64,000 nucleotides of DNA from Breoghania sp037026715 (GCF_037026715.1 NZ_JBANCG010000008.1:282648-346647), one strand, 5' to 3'. Shown: positions 32,463 through 41,104, counted from the first letter of the stretch. The notes: a model not told the origin generated them from the sequence alone. Made by a program: numbers and translations.

Positions 32463-33452
32463 ATGCACAAGAACAAACTCGTCGTCGTTGGTGCCGGCCA
32501 TGTCGGCTCCTATGTGCTCGCGGATGCCATGAAGATCGGGCTCTTTGCCGAAATCGGTGTGATCGACATTCTGGAAAACGTCGCCTACGGCGAGGCGCTC
32601 GACCAGGCGCAGGCGACCGCGCTCACCTACATGAACAATGTGGACGTGACGTCGGGCGGATACGAGCAGTGCGCGGAAGCCGACGTGATCATCGTCGCGG
32701 CCGGGCCCAGCGTCATCCCGGACCCGTCAAATCCGAAAGGCGAGCCGGACCGCACGCTGCTGACGAAAACGAATTGTGAGGTCATCCGCCAGGTTATGGC
32801 GGGGATCACGAAGCACACCACCGACGCCATCGTCATCCTGATCACCAATCCGCTCGATACGATGGTCTACATCGCGGAAAACGAGTTCGGATACCCCAAG
32901 GGCCACGTGTTCGGCACGGGCACGATGCTGGACAGTGCGCGGCTCAGGAAGCTCATCGCCGACACCTATGACGTCGATCCGAAGTCGGTCACCGGCTACA
33001 TGATGGGCGAGCACGGCAGCACGGCGTTTCCCGCACTCAGCCACGTCAACGTCGCCGGCATTCCGTTCGCCGAACTCGACCGCTATTTCACGGCGCGCGA
33101 GGACATCCAGGATCCCGAGGTCGTCAAGGCCAAGATCATCAGCGCGGCCTACGAGGTGTTCAACGGCAAAGGCTGGACCAATGCCGGTGTCGCCCAGGCG
33201 GCCGTGACGATGGCGAAAGCCGTGCTGCTCGACGAGCGCAGCGTCTATCCTGCCTGCGCGACCCTGCGCGGGCAGTACGGGCACGACGGCGACGTGGCGC
33301 TGAGCATGCCCTGCGTTCTCGGCCGCGAGGGCATCGTGAAGCAATTGCCCGTGACGCTGAATGCGTGGGAGGCGGAGAAGCTGGAGGCTTCGATCGCGTT
33401 CATCAAGTCCGCGATGGTCGATGCGAAGACCGGGCCCGATAAGGCGCGCTGA
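32463..33452 (+). CDS. L-lactate dehydrogenase / L-2-hydroxyacid dehydrogenase
   Basis: NAD-dependent enzyme of the lactate/malate dehydrogenase family, 329 residues, reducing pyruvate or a branched 2-oxo acid. The Rossmann motif is LVVVGAGHVGSYVLAD; the active-site loop carries EPDRTLLTKTN; substrate Arg and Asp are in GTGTMLDSARLRKL and the catalytic His in MGEHGSTAFPALSH. A loop of the 'PSNPKGEPD' type and the overall look recall L-2-hydroxyisocaproate dehydrogenases of Firmicutes, so true substrate is uncertain. It stands alone between a repeat cluster and a bidirectional terminator. Confidence 0.85.
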   Translation: MHKNKLVVVGAGHVGSYVLADAMKIGLFAEIGVIDILENVAYGEALDQAQATALTYMNNVDVTSGGYEQCAEADVIIVAAGPSVIPDPSNPKGEPDRTLLTKTNCEVIRQVMAGITKHTTDAIVILITNPLDTMVYIAENEFGYPKGHVFGTGTMLDSARLRKLIADTYDVDPKSVTGYMMGEHGSTAFPALSHVNVAGIPFAELDRYFTAREDIQDPEVVKAKIISAAYEVFNGKGWTNAGVAQAAVTMAKAVLLDERSVYPACATLRGQYGHDGDVALSMPCVLGREGIVKQLPVTLNAWEAEKLEASIAFIKSAMVDAKTGPDKAR

Positions 33453-33486
33453 GCGGCGTTTGCCGCAAGATGCCCCCTTCATGCCA

Positions 33487-33528
33487 GCGATCCGCGAGAG
33501 CCCGGCCCTCGCGGATCGCGTTTTCGTC
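33487..33528. terminator. Terminator between the lactate dehydrogenase and the aldo/keto reductase
   Basis: A 12-bp perfect stem GCGATCCGCGAG (33487-33498) / CTCGCGGATCGC (33508-33519) followed by GTTTTCGTC. It lies 34 bp after the plus-strand stop and ends at the stop of the convergent gene, so it may serve both. Confidence 0.8.
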
Positions 33529-34399
33529 AAGCGGCCTTGCCGATGCCGTCGAGCTCCCGGATCGCGTCTTCCGGCAGGTCGAGTTCGGCCGCCGCGAGGT
33601 TTTCCCTCAGGTGACCGAGAGATGACGTGCCGGGGATCAGCAGGATGTTGGGCGAACGGCGCAGCAGCCAGGCGAGCGCGACCTGCATGGGCGTCGCCTC
33701 AAGCCGCTTCGCGATGTCGTTCAGCGTTTCCGACTGCAACGGCGTGAAGCCGCCGAGCGGGAAATACGGCACGTAGGGGATCCCCTCCGCCGCCAGATCG
33801 TCGATCAGCGCATCGTCATTGCGATTGGCGATGTTGTACATGTTCTGCACGCAGACGATGTCACAAATCTTGCGGGCATCGGCCACCTGGCGGGAGGTGG
33901 CGTGACTGAGCCCGATATGCCTGACGAGGCCCTGACGCTGGAGTTCGGCAAGCGCCGTCAGCGGCTCCTCGATCGGGCCTTCTGCCGGCTTGTGCGGATC
34001 GAACATGAGGCGCAGGTTCACCACCTCCATCACGTCGAGGCCGAGATTGCGCAGGTTGTCGTGGACCGCGCTCGTCAGCTCCTCGGCGGAAAACGCGGGC
34101 AACCACTCGCCCTTCGACCCGCGCCGCGCGCCGATCTTGGTGACGATGACGAGATCATCCGGGTAGGGGTGGAGCGCCTCGCGAATGATCTCGTTGGTGA
34201 CATGGGGACCGTAGAAATCGCTGGTGTCGATGTGGTCGACGCCCTGTTCCACAGCCTCGCGCAGGACGGCGACGGCCGCAGCGCGATCCTTCGGTGGGCC
34301 GAAGACGCCGGGCCCGGCAAGCTGCATGGCGCCGTAGCCGATCCGCTTCACCGCGCGGTCGCCGAGGGTGAAGGTGCCGGCATTCTCGATATTGGTCAT
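33527..34399 (-). CDS. Aldo/keto reductase
   Basis: NADPH-dependent oxidoreductase with a TIM barrel, 290 residues. The catalytic tetrad is visible: Asp and Tyr in HIDTSDFYGPHVTNE, Lys in VIVTKIGARRG, His in VRHIGLSHATSRQ. C-terminal cofactor-binding residues lie in LIPGTSSLGHLRENLAA. It resembles YajO/'oxidoreductase' types that reduce diverse aldehydes; substrate unknown. The ATG at 34399 has GGAGAG upstream. It is convergent with the lactate dehydrogenase gene. Confidence 0.9.
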   Translation of the reverse strand: MTNIENAGTFTLGDRAVKRIGYGAMQLAGPGVFGPPKDRAAAVAVLREAVEQGVDHIDTSDFYGPHVTNEIIREALHPYPDDLVIVTKIGARRGSKGEWLPAFSAEELTSAVHDNLRNLGLDVMEVVNLRLMFDPHKPAEGPIEEPLTALAELQRQGLVRHIGLSHATSRQVADARKICDIVCVQNMYNIANRNDDALIDDLAAEGIPYVPYFPLGGFTPLQSETLNDIAKRLEATPMQVALAWLLRRSPNILLIPGTSSLGHLRENLAAAELDLPEDAIRELDGIGKAA

Positions 34400-34514
34400 G
34401 GAAACTCTCCTGATGCGGACCGCCTCATATCTATGGCGGTTGCATCAGGAGGAAATACCTCAGGCGCCCACGCCGCGCGCCAAATGCCGGATAATCGGCG
34501 CCGGCGTCGCCGCG

Positions 34515-34733
34515 TCAGGCCGGATGGCCATGGCGCGGCTTGAAAAGATCGTTGATGCGCTTGGCGACCCAGATGCTGACCGGTAGAGCCACGACGGCGC
34601 CGGCGGCGGTCGCGATCAACATGGCGTTGGTGTCGATCTGGCCGACGCCGAAGACCGTCAGCGGCACGAGCATGCCGATGCCGGCAAGCGTGGGGGCTGC
34701 GATGATGAAGATGATTGCGGCGAGCTTCCACAT
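34515..34733 (-). CDS. Small two-helix membrane protein
   Basis: A 72-residue protein with two transmembrane helices (LAAIIFIIAAPTLAGIGMLVPL and AMLIATAAGAVVALPVSIWV) and a basic tail (AKRINDLFKPRHGHPA). ATG 34733 has an excellent CAGGAGGAG site, so translation is likely; a longer reading from 34907 is not supported. Similar small proteins are annotated as hypothetical in rhizobia. Function unknown. Confidence 0.75.
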   Translation of the reverse strand: MWKLAAIIFIIAAPTLAGIGMLVPLTVFGVGQIDTNAMLIATAAGAVVALPVSIWVAKRINDLFKPRHGHPA

Positions 34734-34974
34734 GGTCCGATGCTCCTCCTGCCGGGAACATCCTCGCAGCGCTTGGCGCAAACGGAATGCTCCGAGGTCC
34801 CGTTCGGCTCGGCAGGAAGCGGCCCGCCCGGAAAATCCGCCGTGGCGGAGGACGGGATCGACCGCTTCAGCCGACCGAACGCAGCATTCGCCAGCGCTCG
34901 TATTCACTCATTGAAATTTGTCAATCTCCATTGCGGACAACTTGCCGCAGAGGAAGGACGGTATCGGCCGCGCC

Positions 34975-35754
34975 CTATTGCGCCAGGAACGGGGCGAGCA
35001 GCGCGGAGACGCCGGCACGGATGATGGCGCCGTCGCTTGCCCAGGAAATGAAGGAGAATCCCATCTCGCGCGCGCCTTTCGCATCCTCCAGCGTGTTGCA
35101 GTAGATGCCGGCCAGCTTGCCGGCATCGCGCGCCGCCGCGGCGATCCTTGCCGCGGCTTCCTGCACCTCGCGGCTGCCCGGTGCGCAGCGCGCGCCGTCG
35201 GAAAGCGCGATGGAGAGATCGGCGGGGCCGACGAAGACGCCGTCCAGCCCGTCAACTGCGACGATTTCGTGCACCGCGTCCAGCGCCGAGCGTGTCTCGA
35301 TCATGCCGAAGCCGATGGTCTCCGCATCGGCGCTCATGAGATAAGCCTGGGCTTCGGTCACGCCATGCAGTTCCATCGCGCGCGAAGGGCCCCAACTGCG
35401 GGTGCCGGCCGGCGGGTACTTGATATAGGAGACAAACGCCTCGGCATCGGCGGGCGAACCGATCATCGGCGCGATGATCGCCTCGGCGCCGGCGTCGAGC
35501 AGACGGCTGGCGGTCGCGAATTCGCCCACGGGGATGCGCGCGACGGGATGGCCGCCGGCCTGCAGGATCGCCGAGATCGCGTCGCGCACGGACGCGTAGT
35601 CGTGTCGGCCGTGCTGCATGTCGAGCGTGACGGCCGGATAGCCGGCGCGCACCAGTTCCTGCGGCAGCGCGGTGCCCGGAAGCGTCGACCATGCGGTCAC
35701 GATCGTCTCGCCGGCGCGCAGCCGGTTTGCAAGCGTCATCGCAGGCTCAATCAT
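34975..35754 (-). CDS. HpcH/HpaI-family aldolase
   Basis: Class II pyruvate-type aldolase (259 residues), probably cleaving a 2-oxo-4-hydroxy acid into pyruvate and an aldehyde. Family features: TLDMQHGRHDY (metal region and general base), LDAGAEAIIAPMIGSPADAEAF, RSWGPSRA, FGMIETRSALDAV with the metal-binding Glu, and DGVFVGPADLSIALSDG with the metal Asp. ATG 35754 has GGAGAG upstream. It appears monocistronic on the minus strand; substrate is not clear. Confidence 0.9.
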   Translation of the reverse strand: MIEPAMTLANRLRAGETIVTAWSTLPGTALPQELVRAGYPAVTLDMQHGRHDYASVRDAISAILQAGGHPVARIPVGEFATASRLLDAGAEAIIAPMIGSPADAEAFVSYIKYPPAGTRSWGPSRAMELHGVTEAQAYLMSADAETIGFGMIETRSALDAVHEIVAVDGLDGVFVGPADLSIALSDGARCAPGSREVQEAAARIAAAARDAGKLAGIYCNTLEDAKGAREMGFSFISWASDGAIIRAGVSALLAPFLAQ

Positions 35755-35951
35755 GTTCGTTTCTCTCCAACACCGTCGTTGCCCGGGCCGGTTCCGACCG
35801 GCCAGCACGCTCAGGCGCGCCCAGGCGCCACTCTCTCGGCAACACCATCGCGCGACGCCATTTCATCTTACATCCCGCACCCGAGTTTGGTCATATCACA
35901 CGCGGCTGCAACCGTTTTGATCGTCAAGGCCCGCTTTGCTGGTTGAAAGCG

Positions 35952-35993
35952 CAAAAGAAAAGGCCGCTCCTCCTCAGGGAGAAACGGCCTCTT
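35952..35993 (-). terminator. Terminator after the zeta-subunit gene
   Basis: On the minus strand, GGCCGTTTCTCC pairs with GGAGGAGCGGCC around a CTGA-type loop and is followed by TTTTCTTTT. It lies 80 bp after the DUF1476 stop. Confidence 0.8.
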
Positions 35994-36070
35994 TCCAAAC
36001 ATGCCCGGAAGAACCTGCGCGGCCGGACCTGCCCAGTCGAATCTGACAGGTCGACCTTGCGCAGGAGGCA

Positions 36071-36394
36071 TCATCCTTCGGTTTTCACCTGCGTGATCGC
36101 CTCGGCCATCAGTTCTTCCATGGTGCGGCGGATCTGGTGGTCGGACTGCTCCACGCCGGCGGCATCGAAGTCACCGCGGATCTTGCGGAAAACATCTTCC
36201 TCCCCCGGCTCCTCGAAATCGGCGCGCACCACGGCCTTGGCGTATTCGACCGCCTCGTCGCCGGCCAGACCGAGCTTCTCGGCAGCCCATTGCCCCAGCA
36301 GCCGGTTGCGCCGCGCCATGGCCTTGAACTGCATCTCCTCATCGTGGACGTATCGTTTCTCGAAAGCGTCCTCGCGCTTGTCGAACGTGCTCAT
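36071..36394 (-). CDS. ATP synthase zeta subunit-like inhibitor (DUF1476)
   Basis: A 107-residue helical protein of the DUF1476 family, whose Paracoccus member is the zeta subunit that blocks ATP hydrolysis by the F1-ATPase. The N-terminal MSTFDKREDAFEKRYVHDEEMQFKAMARRNRLLG is the inhibitory, strongly conserved part; the rest is a four-helix bundle (LGQWAAEKLGLAGDEAVEYAKAVVRADFEEPG, then DVFRKIRGDFDAAG). ATG 36394 with AGGAGAAG is clear; extending to 36547 is not supported. It is divergent from purC, as is common in Rhizobiales. Confidence 0.9.
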   Translation of the reverse strand: MSTFDKREDAFEKRYVHDEEMQFKAMARRNRLLGQWAAEKLGLAGDEAVEYAKAVVRADFEEPGEEDVFRKIRGDFDAAGVEQSDHQIRRTMEELMAEAITQVKTEG

Positions 36395-36806
36395 GGTCTT
36401 CTCCTGCCCTGAGACCGGCCGCGAGCCTTTGCCGGCGGATGCATCCCTGCGGCGGCATCCTGTTACGTAAATATGGCTCTTTACAGCCACGGAAACAACG
36501 CCTTGCATCGTCGGCTCTTGCATATATTTCCGCAGGCACCAAATCAATGTCGCCGGGCTTCAACCGTTCGGCTAATGGGACAGTGTCCCCAGCCTTTGCC
36601 CCGCACGAAGATCAGCGTCCCGGACCGCCTGCAAACAAGGCATTGCAGCCGATTGTGCTTTGCACCCAATTCGGGTAGGTTCCTGCCTCGCTCGCGGGAG
36701 AAACGTCACGATTCCGCTGTCGCACGCCCTCATAAAGGCGCGATCGAGGCGGAGAACGGAGTATCCATCGCAAATGGATTTCCTCAACAAACCACGGTAC
36801 GTACCC
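36395..36806. other. Intergenic region with possible purC promoter
   Basis: A 410-bp divergent region between the zeta-subunit gene and purC. A possible sigma-70 promoter for purC is TTGTGC (36653-36658), 17-bp spacer, TAGGTT (36676-36681). An AT-rich spot GCATATATTTCC near 36520 may serve the minus-strand gene. No purine riboswitch or clear operator was recognised. Confidence 0.35.
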
Positions 36807-37571
36807 ATGAATCGCCGCCGGCGCATCTATGAAGGCAAGGCAAAGATCCTCTACGAGGGACCGGAGCCCGGCACGCTCATCCAGCATTTCAAGGACGATG
36901 CGACGGCGTTCAACGCCAAGAAACACGAAGTCATTGACGGCAAGGGCGTGCTCAACAACCGCATTTCCGAGTTCGTGTTCACCAACCTCAACGCGATCGG
37001 CGTGCCGACCCACTTCATCCGCCGGCTGAACATGCGCGAGCAGCTTATCCGCGAAGTCGAGATCATTCCGCTGGAAATCGTCGTGCGCAACGTCGCCGCC
37101 GGTTCTCTCGCCAAGCGTCTCGGCCTTGAAGAGGGCATGCAGCTGCCCCGCTCGATCATCGAGTTCTACTACAAGAACGACGAGCTCGACGATCCGATGG
37201 TCTCCGAAGAGCACATCACCGCCTTCGGCTGGGCCACGCCGCAGGAGATCGACGACATCATGGCGCTGGCCATCCGCGTCAACGACTTCCTCTCCGGCCT
37301 GTTCCTGGGCGCCGGCATCCGCCTTGTCGACTTCAAGATGGAGTGCGGCCGGATGTGGGAGGGCGAGATGATGCGCATCGTCGTCGCCGACGAGATCTCC
37401 CCCGATTCGTGCCGTCTTTGGGACATCAAGACCAACGACAAGATGGACAAGGACCGGTTCCGCCGCGACATGGGCGGCCTTGTTGAGGCCTACCAGGAAG
37501 TTGCGCGCCGTCTCGGCATCCTGATCGAGAACGAACGCCCGCACGGTTCGGGCCCCGTTCTCGTGAAGTGA
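36807..37571 (+). CDS. purC: Phosphoribosylaminoimidazole-succinocarboxamide synthase
   Basis: Purine enzyme (254 residues) joining aspartate to CAIR with ATP to give SAICAR. Signatures: RRRRIYEGKAKILYEGPEPG at the start, FKDDATAFNAKKH, LNNRISEFVFTNL, IIPLEIVVRNVAAGSLAKR, GIRLVDFKMECGR and VVADEISPDSCRLWD (the second PurC signature). ATG 36807 fits homologues; ATG 36774 would add MDFLNKPRYVP. It has its own strong terminator, so purS downstream must have a separate promoter or rely on read-through. Confidence 0.97.
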   Translation: MNRRRRIYEGKAKILYEGPEPGTLIQHFKDDATAFNAKKHEVIDGKGVLNNRISEFVFTNLNAIGVPTHFIRRLNMREQLIREVEIIPLEIVVRNVAAGSLAKRLGLEEGMQLPRSIIEFYYKNDELDDPMVSEEHITAFGWATPQEIDDIMALAIRVNDFLSGLFLGAGIRLVDFKMECGRMWEGEMMRIVVADEISPDSCRLWDIKTNDKMDKDRFRRDMGGLVEAYQEVARRLGILIENERPHGSGPVLVK

Positions 37572-37640
37572 GGCTCGTGACGTGAGCGCTTTGCGAGGCT
37601 GCGGCTTTGCAAGTCGCGCCGCTTTGATGTAATTCCCGAA

Positions 37641-37677
37641 CGCCCGTGCTCGACAACCGGCACGGGCGTTTTCTTTT
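37641..37677 (+). terminator. Rho-independent terminator between purC and purS
   Basis: A perfect 9-bp stem CGCCCGTGC (37641-37649) / GCACGGGCG (37660-37668) with TTTTCTTTT directly after. It is 70 bp past the purC stop and 28 bp before purS. Confidence 0.9.
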
Positions 37678-37704
37678 GGCCGACCGACCGCATCAGGACG
37701 AACC

Positions 37705-37944
37705 ATGAAGGCACGCGTCACCGTCACGCTGAAAAACGGCGTTCTCGACCCCCAGGGCAAGGCAATCGAAGGCGCACTCGGCGCGCTCGGCTTCGGCGGC
37801 GTGGGGGGCGTACGTCAGGGCAAGGTGTTCGACATCGAACTGGAAGGTGCCGACAAGGACAAGGCGAAGGCCGATCTCGAAGCGATGTGCGAGAAGCTGC
37901 TCGCCAACACCGTCATCGAGAATTACGCGATCGAGCTTGCCTGA
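37705..37944 (+). CDS. purS: Phosphoribosylformylglycinamidine synthase subunit PurS
   Basis: Small subunit (79 residues) that bridges PurQ and PurL in the three-part FGAM synthase. The fold signature is visible: MKARVTVTLKNGVLDPQGKAIEGALGALGF, then VRQGKVFDIELEG and ANTVIENYAIELA. ATG 37705 follows AGGACG. PurQ is 238 bp downstream with a small ORF in between; PurL is not in the window. Confidence 0.95.
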   Translation: MKARVTVTLKNGVLDPQGKAIEGALGALGFGGVGGVRQGKVFDIELEGADKDKAKADLEAMCEKLLANTVIENYAIELA

Positions 37945-38005
37945 GGCACGTTCGTTTTCGCCGCGAAGCGGTGTAAGGTGGATGCCTGCGGGAGCGTGAG
38001 ATCCC

Positions 38006-38158
38006 ATGACCGACAATCCGGAAGAAGGTGCGGGTGCGCCGGCCCGGCGACAAGCCGAGGACACGGGCCGCATCATCCGCTTCCTGATCGGCAAGGCGCT
38101 CCTTTTCATGTTGTTTCCTGCCGTTCTGGCGGCCCTTGCCGTCTTCTTTCTGATCTAG
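38006..38158 (+). CDS. Small 50-residue single-helix membrane ORF between purS and purQ
   Basis: A short reading frame with a GGGAGCGTGAG ribosome-site candidate before ATG 38006. The product begins MTDNPEEGAGAPARRQAEDT (charged, cytoplasmic) and ends in one hydrophobic helix IGKALLFMLFPAVLAALAVF followed by FLI and the stop TAG at 38156-38158. Nothing else fills the 238-bp gap. The codon pattern (G/C in most third positions) matches its neighbours. I do not recognise a family; a co-transcribed membrane peptide is an inference. Confidence 0.55.
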   Translation: MTDNPEEGAGAPARRQAEDTGRIIRFLIGKALLFMLFPAVLAALAVFFLI

Positions 38159-38182
38159 AGCCCCTGGCTAGAGTATAGACCC

Positions 38183-38857
38183 ATGAAATCAGCCGTCGTC
38201 GTCTTCCCCGGTTCCAATCGCGACCGCGACATGCTGCACGCGCTGGAGCTCGTCACCGGCGAAAAGCCCGCCACCGTCTGGCATCAGGACACCGAACTGC
38301 CCGATGTCGACCTGGTGGTGCTGCCAGGAGGCTTCTCCTACGGCGACTACCTGCGCTGCGGCGCCATTGCCGGACGCTCGCCGGTGATGGCGGAGGTCGC
38401 GAAGATGGCGGAGCGCGGCCGGCTGGTGCTGGGCGTGTGCAACGGCTTCCAGATCCTGACCGAGACGGGCCTTTTGCCGGGCGCCCTGATGCGCAATGCC
38501 GACCTGAAGTTCGTGTGCAAGGAAGTCAAGCTCCAGACCGTCAACACCCAGACGCCGTTCTCCAGCGCCTTTGAGGCCGGTCAGGTCTGGCGCTGCCCCG
38601 TCGCCCACCACGACGGCAACTACTTCGCCGACGCCGACACGCTGGCGCGGCTGGAGGACGAGGGCCGGGTGGTCTTCCGCTATGCGGACGGCACCAATCC
38701 GAACGGCTCGATCAACGACATCGCCGGCATCGTCAACGCCGCCGGCAACGTGCTCGGCATGATGCCGCATCCGGAGAATCTGGTCGAACCGATCCAGGGC
38801 GGCACCGACGGCCGCAGGCTTTTCGAAAGCCTGATACAGGCGCTGGAAACCGCCTGA
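38183..38857 (+). CDS. purQ: Phosphoribosylformylglycinamidine synthase subunit PurQ
   Basis: Class I glutamine amidotransferase subunit (224 residues) delivering ammonia to PurL. The nucleophile cysteine is in LVLGVCNGFQILTE and the His/Glu pair in MMPHPENLVEP. Also seen: VVLPGGFSYGDYLRCGAIA and SPVMAEVAKMAERG. ATG 38183 is the only fitting start. It follows the small membrane ORF by 24 bp, and an APC-like permease starts 4 bp past its stop. Confidence 0.96.
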   Translation: MKSAVVVFPGSNRDRDMLHALELVTGEKPATVWHQDTELPDVDLVVLPGGFSYGDYLRCGAIAGRSPVMAEVAKMAERGRLVLGVCNGFQILTETGLLPGALMRNADLKFVCKEVKLQTVNTQTPFSSAFEAGQVWRCPVAHHDGNYFADADTLARLEDEGRVVFRYADGTNPNGSINDIAGIVNAAGNVLGMMPHPENLVEPIQGGTDGRRLFESLIQALETA

Positions 38858-38861
38858 GCCC

Positions 38862-40067
38862 ATGCTCATCGGCGCAGCGGCGATCGCCGTCACCCTCGTA
38901 ACGGGCACCTTCCTGGCCCTGCCCCGGGTGATCGGCAGCGATCGCTGGCGCGCCATCGCAACCCCGCTCGCCTCCATCATCGGCTCCGGCTTTCTGGTCA
39001 CGGTGCCGATCCTGCGCGATCTCTCCGGCGCCTGGGCCATCTTGCCGATGGCCGGGCTCCTGATCCTCGCCTACCTGATCGGCAGTGCGATCCGTCACAA
39101 CATCCGCCACGTCGAACCGATTTTCGAGGATCACACCGCGCCGCTCGGGCTTTCCTCGCTGGAACGGCTGTCGCATCTCGTCCTCGCCTTCGCCTACTTC
39201 GTCTCCGTAACCTACTATCTCGTCCTTTTCGCCTCCTTCGCGCTGAAGCCCTTCGGCATCGTGGATGAGACGGCGGTGAAGATCGTCGTCACCATCTGTC
39301 TCGCACTCATCGGAGTGGTCGGGTTCACCCGCGGCTTCTCGGCGGTTGAGCGGGTGGAGGTCTATACCGTCTCGCTGAAGCTCGCGATCATCGCAGGCCT
39401 CATCGCGGGGCTTGCCGTCTTTGGCCTCGGCGAACTGGCCACCGGCACGGTCTCCACCATTCCCGGCCATTTCGAGACGAAGAACGTGCCTGTCTTCCTC
39501 GGCCTGCTGATCGTCGTGCAGGGGTTCGAGACGTCGCGCTTCCTCGGCAATGCCTACGACACGGAAATGCGCGCGACCACCATGAAGCAGGCGCAGATTT
39601 TGGCCGGCATCATCTATCTCGCCTTCTTCCTCGCGATGATCCCGCTTCTGGGCAACGACGTCACCGGTGGGGGCATCGCGGCCATCGTCGACATGCTGGC
39701 GCCGGTGTCTCTCGTTCTGCCGGCGCTCATCATGATCGGGGCGCTTGCGAGCCAGTCGAGCGCGGCGATCGCCGATACGCTTGGTGCAGGCGGCCTGGTG
39801 CACGACGTCACCGGAGGCCGGGTGCGCGTCAACTACGCCTACCCGCTGATCGCCGTCATCGCCGCGATCATCACCTGGGAAACCGACATCTATTCCCTGA
39901 TCACGCTGGCCTCGCGCTGCTTTGCGCTCTTTTACGCGCTGCAGTGCCTGATCGCCTGTTTCAGCGCGGTGAGACGGCACGAGCCTTGGCACGCAGCCGG
40001 TTACGGCCTCCTCGCGCTCACCTGCGCCGCCGTCGTCGCCTTCGGGGCGCCGGTGGAAGGGGGATAG
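38862..40067 (+). CDS. APC-like membrane transporter, substrate unknown
   Basis: A 401-residue integral membrane protein with about ten hydrophobic helices, resembling amino acid-polyamine-organocation-type permeases: LASIIGSGFLVTVPILRDLSG near the start and QGFETSRFLGNAYDTEMRATT in the sixth helix region, recalling the APC 'GFE' motif. Loops are short and the C-terminus ends soon after the last helix. It begins 4 bp after purQ, so it is probably on the same transcript, though no metabolic link is evident. Specificity cannot be told. Confidence 0.75.
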   Translation: MLIGAAAIAVTLVTGTFLALPRVIGSDRWRAIATPLASIIGSGFLVTVPILRDLSGAWAILPMAGLLILAYLIGSAIRHNIRHVEPIFEDHTAPLGLSSLERLSHLVLAFAYFVSVTYYLVLFASFALKPFGIVDETAVKIVVTICLALIGVVGFTRGFSAVERVEVYTVSLKLAIIAGLIAGLAVFGLGELATGTVSTIPGHFETKNVPVFLGLLIVVQGFETSRFLGNAYDTEMRATTMKQAQILAGIIYLAFFLAMIPLLGNDVTGGGIAAIVDMLAPVSLVLPALIMIGALASQSSAAIADTLGAGGLVHDVTGGRVRVNYAYPLIAVIAAIITWETDIYSLITLASRCFALFYALQCLIACFSAVRRHEPWHAAGYGLLALTCAAVVAFGAPVEGG

Positions 40068-40092
40068 CCCCCTCCCCAACGCACCCTTTGCG

Positions 40093-40485
40093 TCAACGCA
40101 CCGAGTAGTGGCCGCCCTCGCCCGTGCGGGCGTTCTGGTGATAGTAGCCCTTGCCGTCCTGGAAGATCTTGAGGCGCAGGTTGATATCGCCGGTCATCAC
40201 CAGCAATCCGCTTTTCGTGATGGAGTAGCGGCCCTTTTGCCCATGCCTGTTCGTCCAGGTTCCATCCGCCTTGTAGGTGGTCTTGTGCGAACTGGATGTG
40301 GCCGTATGCCCGACATAAGCCTTGCGGACCTCGGCCTGCGTGAGCTGGCGCCGCTTGCCGGCAACGAGCGTCACAGAGGCGCTCACCTGCGGCGTCGCCG
40401 ATGAAAGCGACGGAAGCGCAAAGCTCCCCTGTGAGGAAACACAGACGAACGCGGCGGTCATGGCAGGCAGAAGAAAACGTGTCAT
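40093..40485 (-). CDS. Hypothetical small secreted protein
   Basis: A 130-residue protein with a Sec-type signal (RFLLPAMTAAFVCVSSQGSFA). The mature part has the block EVRKAYVGHTATSSSHKTTYKADGTWTNRHGQKG followed by SITKSGLLVMTGDINLRLKI and a polar tail ending GGHYSVR. The 'T..A.GT....G..G.Y.I....L.' pattern looks like a small beta-sheet domain of the kind seen in rhizobial periplasmic proteins of unknown function. I assign no family. Confidence 0.7.
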   Translation of the reverse strand: MTRFLLPAMTAAFVCVSSQGSFALPSLSSATPQVSASVTLVAGKRRQLTQAEVRKAYVGHTATSSSHKTTYKADGTWTNRHGQKGRYSITKSGLLVMTGDINLRLKIFQDGKGYYHQNARTGEGGHYSVR

Positions 40486-40717
40486 GCAGGTATTTTCCTG
40501 TAAGATTAGGTGAATATACGCAGGCTTTATGTCTTTTGCCTCAATTTATCACCCGGCCCTTGCCGCACCTCAAGTCTTTTCGCTAACGGAACGGCAATCG
40601 GACGCCGTCGCTCTTCAATATCTCTGGCGCGCACGGCACCGCCGCCGCCGGGCCCACCGGCGACATCGACATGTTTTCGCACTTTCGGACGATGTCAGAA
40701 CGAGACAGGCGCCCGTA

Positions 40718-41104
40718 TCACTTCACTTCGATACGGACGGAATTCTCGTAGACCTCCACGCGAATCCAGCAATTGTCGTTGACCACGCGCCAGCCGGCAT
40801 TGCCCTCGATGTAGCCGTTCAGCACCATGCGCTCCATGCGCGCGCGATTGGCGGCGGAGGCAAAGAAGCGGTCGCCCTCGTCGCCGCGGTCACGAATGCC
40901 GAAACGATGAAAATTCGCCCGGTCCTGCCGGATCACCTGCCACGGTTCGGATAACCGCTCGCCACGCGAATTGTAATGATCGTCCGGCCCCAGATAGGCG
41001 ACGTAAACCTCCAGCAGCCGCCCCTGGGCGAGTGCGGGCATGTTGAATGCCGCCGCGCAGAGGAGAACCGCGACCGCCGTGAGAAGTCTCAAAGCCAGTT
41101 TCAT
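40718..41104 (-). CDS. Hypothetical small secreted protein
   Basis: A 128-residue protein with a clear signal peptide (LALRLLTAVAVLLCAAAFNMPALAQ). The mature part LLEVYVAYLGPDDHYNSRGERL ... IRQDRANFHRFGIRDRGDEGD ... YIEGNAGWRVVNDNCWIRVEVYENSVRIEVK suggests a small beta-rich domain; no family recognised. ATG 41104 has GGGGGG just upstream; ATG 41116 is an alternative. It sits 104 bp past the btaB stop on the same strand and may or may not share its transcript. Confidence 0.7.
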   Translation of the reverse strand: MKLALRLLTAVAVLLCAAAFNMPALAQGRLLEVYVAYLGPDDHYNSRGERLSEPWQVIRQDRANFHRFGIRDRGDEGDRFFASAANRARMERMVLNGYIEGNAGWRVVNDNCWIRVEVYENSVRIEVK

